40,743 bases of DNA. Origin: Apostichopus parvimensis (Eukaryota; Echinodermata; Holothuroidea; Aspidochirotida; Stichopodidae). Of this stretch, positions 33,601 to 40,743 are shown in pieces (within the stretch, counting starts at the first letter, position 1; each line of letters begins with the position of its first letter). The translations under genes were made by a program, and so were the position numbers. The stretch lies in contig KN882912.1 of the NCBI GenBank assembly GCA_000934455.1, positions 56,145 through 96,887 on the forward strand. The letters run 5' to 3'. The notes beneath the pieces were generated by a model. The model ran no database searches. It was not told the origin of the DNA and saw only the letters and a program-made list of their open reading frames with translations.

Positions 33601-34058
33601 GCAAACTGATTGCATGTCTCATTATAAGTTGATCTGCATCATACCCCACAAAATATATTACCTCCTGCAGAGCCATTTAGTTGATTGTAAACATTGTATA
33701 CAAAACCGTTTGGGGAGGATTTGTGTTGAAGATCGAGATATATAAAGGTATGTACGTGTATTGGTAGTATAGGAAGAACGTTGCTCTTCATTAGTTATCG
33801 GTGTGTTGCAGAACGTGGTGATGGCTCGGTAGGGAAGTTTTCAAACTTCTCTTACAAAATCACACCAAAGTTCAGTTTATGTCAAAAAAGAATGTAGGCA
33901 AACTAGGTACGAATCAACTGGCAACTGATTAGGAACTCACCATTATGCTGACAGCAATTTAGAGAGAATTATATAGTGTAAATAATACAATAATCTAAAG
34001 TGACATTAAAACAAACATACAGACAGAGAGACACACAAGCACAAGCAAAGAGTCTTAC
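30671..34058. other. Probable intron of the secreted-protein gene (about 3.4 kb)
   Basis: Bounded on the minus strand by GTAAGA (34058 downwards) and by TATAG at 30671. It contains AT-rich sequence, an ATA/GATGAT/TTACACGAT-rich stretch at about 31400-31570, a (CAAAT)n-like patch near 32465-32505, a G-run near 33430, and no further exon that I could recognise. A spliced exon inside it cannot be excluded. Confidence 0.6.
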
Positions 34059-34257
34059 TGTTGCCGCAGACAAAATCTTGTTCTTTTCGGCGCTGCAAAT
34101 CCTCAGCTACTGGACCCCTCGGTACCATAAACCTGCCAAATTTTCCCTTTTCTGCGAATTGCCTCAAATTTGGTAATACTGTCCTCTCCAGGCCGAGCCC
34201 ATTTGTCCAAACATTCACGAAGAGGAGACAGAAATAGAAGTTGCCGATTGAAGCCAT
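34059..34257 (-). CDS. Predicted secreted glycoprotein, exon 1 with signal peptide
   Basis: On the minus strand the ATG at 34257 has a favourable context (AAGATGG: A at -3, G at +4). The frame encodes MASIGNFYFCLLFVNVWTNG, a typical signal peptide with cleavage plausible after the TNG or GLG. It continues LERTVLPNLRQFAEKGKFGR and DLQRRKEQDFVCGN. It ends AACA|GTAAGA at 34059 with one leftover base that matches the two-base start of exon 2. The upstream in-frame ATGs (up to 34347) are passed over because the TATA box at 34359-34365 would place transcription start around 34330, and the signal peptide starts cleanly here. The basic KGKFGR and QRRKEQ segments could be processing sites, which is inference. 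Confidence 0.72.
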
Positions 34258-34358
34258 CTTAAGAGAGATTACCTTCACGAATGGGTCAACCAAAAGAAAT
34301 AACGAGGAACAACCGAATATATATACATAACGTTTAGGCGACATCACGCGTAAGTAAC

Positions 34359-34365
34359 TTTTATA
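34359..34365 (-). promoter_or_regulatory. TATA box of the secreted-protein gene
   Basis: On the minus strand GGCTATAAAAGTTAC is a near-ideal TATA box, about 105 bp upstream of the chosen ATG. A start site about 30 bp downstream would give a 5' UTR of roughly 70-75 nt. Location and sequence agree with the gene model. Usage is inferred. Confidence 0.6.
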
Positions 34366-37300
34366 GCCGAGGCAAACGAAGGGTCTTCTTCTCCTTCATA
34401 GCATTGATTACTTATACGTAGCCTCTCTACCATCATTAATAAGTACGGTATATAATAAGCTACATAACTTTATTATATATAGAAGTACAATTTATTAAAT
34501 ATCAAGTAGCTTCACCATCTAGTTCGAATACAAAAAAGAACATATCTGGTTGTTTCAATCATAGTAGGTACTTTGGAAAAATATGTCGGATGTCTTCGCT
34601 TTTTTTTTCATTATCTGGTTTAAAATGTCGTTTATTCAACAATTCTTGGTTACCTATCGACAACATAACAATGGGGATGTATGAAAGTTATTGACAGCGT
34701 TCGCAGTTTCGTGCATGTAACCTTATCATGTTGTCATTGGTTAGTTTCGTTGTCTGGTGATAGCTTATTGCTTGGCACACACCCTCTTCGCTTCACAAAC
34801 CCTCGCTACTTCCATTTCCTCGCTATAGCATGCACGTCTTCTCGCTACATGTGGAATTTGCTTCATGCCAGTTTTGACTGCACAAATTTGCGATGCATCA
34901 CATGATTGTCATGGTTGTCGCAACGTTTCGAATCCATGTTAGTTTGTAGTTTATAACTATACTACCAAAATGATTATTTACAGTAATGATACAATCAATC
35001 TCGTCTGAGCAACTTAGATGCCTTAAAGTTATTTCTCGCGTTATGATAGAACCTTTAAAAGTGTTCCTTTAATTTTTGTTTTCTTTCTTTCTGCTGACAG
35101 TGACCTTTTTTAAGTAACCCTCTGTGAAGTACTTAAATCAAAACAAATTAACTTACTTCGCTAGATTGTCTTTATTTACATCTGTATCAAATTCTCAATT
35201 CTTGTTGGTCAAGATTTTGTCAAGTCATTATCTATTTTTTATCTTTAACTTCCATTTCGAATGATATTACAAAACTGTCTCGATGATGTTAAAGAACACA
35301 TTTATTCACGGACGGTGTTATGATTTCTTAAATTAACTTAATTGAATTAAATTATTATATTAGACTAACCTTTCGTTGCAACCCTTTCACTAAAGTAAGG
35401 AAATCGAAACATTTACCAGCCTTATTGAAACACCGTAAACTTTACGAGCGGTTATGTATTTATTGTGTGTTTTTTATGTATTTATTTATTATGTATTTAT
35501 TCACAAGAGATACGATATATGTTATGATAGTTTCAATTAATGTTTTGTTACGATGGCTAAACTATACTTAATATAGAAGCATGTGTAAACTACTAAATAT
35601 ATACATATGAAAGAGAGAACGTTTCAGAGATACCGCTATCATATTATTTTTAAAAATGTTTTGAAACATTTTCCTGTTAATGTATAGTGACTCAACAACA
35701 TTTCAACAAACATTTTCAACTAAAGAAACATTTCATATTAAACGTATCGAACGTAACGAAACATTTTCTTTCATACGTTTCTAGTCCCTCAATATCATCT
35801 TAATATGTTTAAATAGCATTATAAAAACAACACAAACACTGTTGAAATGACGTTAAAAGAAATTGTAAGTGTAAGGGAAACATTTTCTTTACGGTCTGCT
35901 TGAATAACCTTAAGGACAATAGTACTATAATACGATCTCGATATCTTAAAATGTAATCGCGTTTGCTAAGTTCAGATTATGAACGATGGAATCGCTCAAA
36001 TAACAAGTTTCAAAGTCGAACGTATTGCTATATGCAATTTAATTTAAGATTACTTTTATTGTAAATTTGAAAGAATTCTACTTTTCCAACACATTGAACA
36101 TTTAGCATACTCAAATTTCCTGCTCAACCTTCCGTTTCGCTGTACATAAGGATATCGAGAGATAGATATGTTAATAAATGAAATTTATATTCAGGCAGTT
36201 AGCTTTACAGATATTGGTAACGTTTTATTACTGGAACTACGTGTAATGCTAAATAATTCTAGTCTACTTTCAAAGACCCCGATATTTAACTCAAGTGCAA
36301 TGTTCATTTATTTTGTTCATTCCATTTTAGTTTTCGAATAAGTAAAAACAACATATTAGGTATATATGCATGTAATTGAATAATAACTTGATCTTAAAAG
36401 TATGGCATTGTTGATTGTTTACGCGTGCTAATGAGGAAATAACATTCTTTCACTTCTTATTATCAGAACACCAAGTAAATAATGTAATGTGGCTATCCCA
36501 TGTAGTCAATGTTAACCCTAGTACGGGATTATGCAAAACACCTTATTACGAGAACGATCCGATCAGACTTCTTGGGCTATTCGCGAGTATCCTTTGTAAA
36601 CACATTTACAGATAAGTAGAAACATGTTGCACAAAACTACGTTAAGAATCTTTGAAGACATAACATCATGTAGGTGAGGCGATTATGCGGATGAACACGT
36701 GTAGATGGCTGGAACAACCAAATGTTAAACACAAGTGTCAAGTACTTGCATAGATCTCACCAGTCAGCCTTGGTCAGTACGTTCGCGGATATGGTTTGGT
36801 ACATTTAGTCACATTTGATGGTAGGAAATGTAAGGCAATGTTCTTCCCATTCAGACGCGTTTGCTATTATTCAGTTCATATTTACTGAAATAAAATATAA
36901 CAAAGAAGCAGAAAAGGATACGTTACGGATCAAATCGAATCGAATCGCAATATGCAATAAACCTAGCAATGAACAATCTGATTATAACCATGTCGCTTAT
37001 TTTTTTTAAATCGTGGCTTTCGAATGATTATCTGTACGATATTAGAGTTCAAGATAATTACCGCAAAGTTTGAATTCGTTTAACCCATCCTTATAACGCA
37101 TACATGATCAAATTTGGTTAGATCTCAAATTATGAAATTGAATTTTGTGATAGTTAATATTCGAAGAAGTAGTTTGTAGAATTTTGGTTGTGGATTCGGT
37201 GCAAAAAAATGTACACTATGTATACGCTTAAAGAGAGAAAACAGGATTGCTAGAAAGTTAAATAAGTACTTGTTAGCACATTTTAAATTTAAAGTGCAAA

Positions 37301-38017
37301 TTACTGTCTGGTACAACGAAAACGGACAGTTGAAAGGTGACTTGCACTTTTATTTTTGAGATAATAATAATTAAAATTGTCACAAATCACTGCATTGACA
37401 AGTGCTTTTTCACATAATTGGAAGCGTGAAATACTGTCTTGTTGCTCAGTTGGTTACTCTAAGTATCGGTTTGTTTTGTAAAAATAATAATTGTCTAATA
37501 GGCGAACCGCCTGCAGTATATTAACTTTAATGGCACAATTTTATATTAATAGCTGGTATAAACAGATTTTTCAATTATGATTCAGCTCTCAGGAGCATGA
37601 GCAAAACTTATATTTGATGAATAACTAGTTAGATTCTTCAACACCAACAAAGACAGTTTTAAAGGTCTATCTAAGTGAACCCAAAAATTAGACAACTTCC
37701 ATTCAAACCATAAATACTTTGCAAGCGTAGACTCCTCAACATAATTGGTCAATTGTCTTGGCAGATTGTTCTATCAGCAGCCTGGTTGTGTTATTTTGGC
37801 ACGATTGAGACCTGCACTCAAATGTGAATAGTGTGTCGTGATATATCGTATTGGCAAGGAGAAACACAAACAACGCTTCAATTAGAAAAACGAGAAACAG
37901 ACGTTCATTCACACTGTGATTACTAGTACCACATTTACCAAGTTCGACAAAATATCTCATAAACATTTTACTTTAAATATGCTGCTAAAACAAGGAATGA
38001 ACACATCATTTAATGCC
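34366..38017. other. Upstream / intergenic sequence, nothing recognised
   Basis: AT-rich sequence upstream of the minus-strand gene. It holds a TATTTATT-rich patch near 35458-35505 and several GAAACATTTT / AAAATGTTT motifs at 35610-35770 in both orientations. No exon, RNA gene or mobile element is clear. Confidence 0.4.
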
Positions 38018-38325
38018 AGGCGCGTAGCCAGGAATTTGCCAAAGGAGGGGCGGAACTGTAGGCAAACTATCAGAGCCGTAGCTACGTCATTGCAAACTAT
38101 CTAAGCGTATAGCGCCACCATAAGTTGGCGCGAAGCGTACAAGAAAATTTTGGATGAAAATGCCTCCCAAATCGCTGGAAATGGCACTTCCCAGGTCTTG
38201 TAAGTTGCATCTTAGCATTTTCTCTTTTGAAATTACTAGCGATATCATAAAAACATTAAAAAAAAATATGCTCAATGGGGGAGGGGCGGCTGCCCCCTTC
38301 GCCCCCCCCCCCTTGGCTACTACAC
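38018..38325 (-). mobile_element. Diverged hAT-type MITE relative
   Basis: Internal blocks match the hAT MITEs read on their minus strand: ACTATCTAAGCG, GCGCCACCAT, TTGGCGCG.AGCGTAC, TCGCTGGAAATG against TCGCCGGAAATG, and CAGGTCTTG against GGGCCTTG. The termini are different: CAGGCGCGTAGCCAGG at the left, with CCTTGGCTAC at the right preceded by a C-run, forming a GTAGCCAGG / CCTTGGCTAC inverted repeat. So it is either another subfamily or a chimera. Open frames over it are not genes. Confidence 0.7.
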
Positions 38326-39177
38326 ACATTTGTCATCTTCTTCTTTAATATCGTCAATTTCTTTCCAATGTTCCGCGACAGAACATATAACTTGCACCAA
38401 ACTTTTTCCACACCTAACATTGCTTTATTGCCTTGTACGGACATATACCAGTAGTAGCCTAGTAGCCTGGCCGGTGCCCGGCGGGATTTCCCCCTCCCCC
38501 ACCGCATGTATAGTACTGCGACTTGCCCCTGTCTGTGGCACTACCAAGTGTCCCTCCTTAGATCGGTGGTGCTTCGCCAGCTCAAAATTCCTGCCTACAT
38601 GCATGGCCTTAGTATCAAGAGATCTGGAATTGTATCGCAAGCTATGTAGATTGCTTGCATCAGTAAGAAACTTCATCGTCAGTGACGTTAATTTTCCCAG
38701 GTTGAATAACATCGTGAAATATTAGTAGTGAAGTTATTCATTCAAGAATTACCCTTTTAATATTTAACTGGACCTTTTTTTCTGAGTTGTAGGGTTTCTG
38801 TGATAACTCCAATTGTACATCTGCTTAGAAAAATAGCATAGGAACCCTCTTAAAGTACTAGGACATCTATCCAATTTCCCCCATATTCAGTACGTAATAC
38901 GTATGCTGTGTGTGATTATCTTATTCAAATTCTTGCTTCTTGTAAACATTTACTACAAGAACGTCCCACTAATGAATAATCAGCAGTTAGTTTTACGACG
39001 CTTAAGCGACCACAAATGTGGGAGAAGCACGCAAGGGCTCACATATATTACAACCCACACAAAGGGTAGCTTCAAATTCAACATTTGAACTCAAATTTGG
39101 AATCTTTTCAATTTTAGAAAGCCATTTCATATGGGAAAACCGTATATTGTTCTTGGATGAAAAACCCACCTTACTAT
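38326..39177. other. Relatively GC-rich unassigned sequence
   Basis: The part from about 38455 to 38700 is richer in G and C than its surroundings and is open in two overlapping frames on opposite strands (131 and 95 codons). I recognise neither product, and no splice sites or start context favour one of them. It may be a repeat fragment or an orphan exon. Confidence 0.35.
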
Positions 39178-39270
39178 GACCGCCCGGCTATCGAACCCAG
39201 AACCTGCAGATTGGTAAGCCTCATTGCTTTAAATGCCACCGCCTTTATCCACTCGGCCATAGCACCGGTT
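39178..39270 (-). mobile_element. tRNA-like sequence, probable SINE head
   Basis: On the minus strand there is a box A ATGGCCGAGTGGATAAAGGC (39241-39260) and a box B GGTTCGATAGCC (39187-39198), at the spacing of a long-variable-arm (Ser/Leu-type) tRNA. The presumed anticodon loop reads ATTTAAA, which would give anticodon UUA. The ends flanking the T arm do not pair as an acceptor stem, so a working tRNA is unlikely. It is either the head of a tRNA-derived SINE, different from the family at 14429, or a tRNA pseudogene. Confidence 0.65.
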
Positions 39271-40743
39271 TGAGTAGAGACTTCACACCATATTAGCTTT
39301 TTTTATTAGCGTTGTTATTAGGCGTTTTCATTATTTAAATGAAAATTTTTCTTATATTTAAAAAGGTAGAATATTATCAGATATAATTGGACTTGAAGGT
39401 TTATTTGAAAGACGCATAATAATTAATAACTGAAATTATTTTGTGGCGTGAAAGTTATAACGTAGAAAAGGTAGAATATCATAGTTAGATTATATACCGT
39501 AATAAAAAAAAGCAACAACAAATAAAGCAGAAACAGAAGTAGATACTCCATGGAGTTGCAAATCTCTTCCCAAAATGTGGGTATACGACCACAATAAAGT
39601 CATCACTATGACTCAACAAGTTTGAAGAACATGAAAACTTGAATTTTTCAGACCACATGACCTTTTCTTTATTCTCAACATTCCAACAAACAATGTGGTC
39701 ATGACTTCCTCATGGGCACAGCACTTTCAGCTAGTTTCTCGAAAGGCAATAATAAAGGCATAAATATTATCCACTAAGAACACTTTTGGATTTACTCAAT
39801 TTAAATGTCTAGCAAGCTTCTTCGGCAGGCAGCTTTACATTAGTTAAGCACACATTTTCGGTCATTATGGGGGAAGTGCACGAAGTTGGTCATCTTTGAC
39901 CTTTTAACTCCTTTGACCAGGTGACCTTCGATATTTGGCATAAATTAATGCACTTTAACGGTATCTTACTTGCTTTTGAAGGTTTCGCAGATATTGATAA
40001 ACTGGTACACGTGTAATAGTCAACATGTTTTTGTTTCTTTACTTACGTTTCTTTACTACTGTTTGTTTGTGGCACGGTAACAACTGCAAAGCCGTTAACT
40101 TGTTCCCATGTAAGACAAAAAAAAAATGCGCGACTGGACAAGGAGTCTATAGAGATGAGGATGCCTACGAAATGAAGTGAAGGAGGGATGATAACGCTTG
40201 ATTCCAGTTCACCTCTCTTTAAACTACGCCAATTCTTTATGCCGACAACGAAAAAGGGCCATGTTCGGGTATGTCCATAGGCTTTCTTATAGCATAACGG
40301 CTAGATACGACTTCATTTTGGAATCGCGTTTTAATAACCTGGAACTCAGTGGTTGGAACTGCAACGACTGTTCATGTCTCACAACCGTGCACCAGTAACT
40401 ACAACTTTGTGTTCGTAACACGGTAACATGTGTTACAGGAAAGGAACAGTAGTTACTGTACCAGATTTGAGTATAGGGGGAACAGGCAAGGAACCAAAAC
40501 CCCCCTTTCCCAAGGAAGAAATGCCCCAAATGAACTTGGGATTCAGGAATCGCGTCACCACAATTGGTTCAAGCTTACTGCCGATCCTGCCAAAACAGCT
40601 AGATTAACTTTGATATATTCTAAGTATAGTAACAAAAACAACAGTAATCATAAAATTAATTTTGTAAGGTGATAAAATATGGAATGAAGATGTCTCTTGA
40701 AGACAATGTTTCTCCTTTAGTATCGAGAGATATTATCATTTAA
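39271..40743. other. Non-coding sequence to window end
   Basis: AT-rich, no exon or repeat recognised. Several short open frames near 40198-40672 overlap on both strands without recognisable similarity. Confidence 0.4.

Noticed and set aside
35610..35770. Cluster of GAAACATTTT / AAAATGTTT motifs
   Set aside because: Low-complexity AT-rich sequence gives such matches easily, and no regular unit or spacing was found.
38330..38725. 131-residue plus and 95-residue minus open frames in a GC-richer patch
   Set aside because: They overlap on opposite strands, neither is recognisable, and part of the plus frame may belong to repeat sequence. Left as unassigned.

Overview
This is a piece of an animal genome: AT-rich, intron-rich, with very low coding density, one sequencing gap, many mobile elements, tandem arrays and homopolymer G/C runs. 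The synaptotagmin-7-like exons, the tRNA-derived SINEs, the small hAT elements with 8-bp target duplications and the RTE/CR1-type LINE tail together suggest a marine invertebrate. An echinoderm such as a sea cucumber is my best guess, but the assignment is inferred from general character only. No bacterial, organellar or viral gene organisation is visible.

Left part (about 1-18,300, plus strand): the 3' end of a synaptotagmin-7-like gene. Three coding exons fit together in phase: the end of C2A (6179-6348), the start of C2B (14920-15034), and the rest of C2B with the stop codon (16657-16967). The first half of C2A, the transmembrane segment and the linker were not found and presumably lie upstream of the window. 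The introns are filled with tandem repeats and mobile elements. The middle exon is boxed in by a SINE ending about 100 bp upstream and a hAT MITE inserted 1 bp after the G of its 5' splice site GT.

Middle (18,300-26,070): a 364-N gap whose left edge carries a copied piece of the synaptotagmin exon and whose flanks repeat each other exactly (probably an assembly error), then non-coding sequence with a ~1 kb element with terminal inverted repeats and a 184-bp tandem repeat.

26,100-28,480: the most striking object, a two-block array with ~84-bp periodicity. Most units contain a 69-bp near-perfect palindrome (two ~29-bp arms around an ~11-nt centre). Each arm also contains a nested stem-loop that looks like the metazoan histone mRNA 3' processing hairpin. 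I do not recognise this family. A 5'-truncated LINE fragment (28,731-29,303) follows.

Right part (29,940-34,370, minus strand): a predicted gene for a secreted, cysteine-containing glycoprotein of unknown family. It has a TATA box, a good start context, a signal-peptide exon (34,257-34,059) and a second large exon (30,670 down to about 29,985 or 29,943) joined in matching phase across a ~3.4-kb intron. From 34,370 to the end the sequence is mostly anonymous, with a diverged hAT-type repeat and a tRNA-like SINE head.
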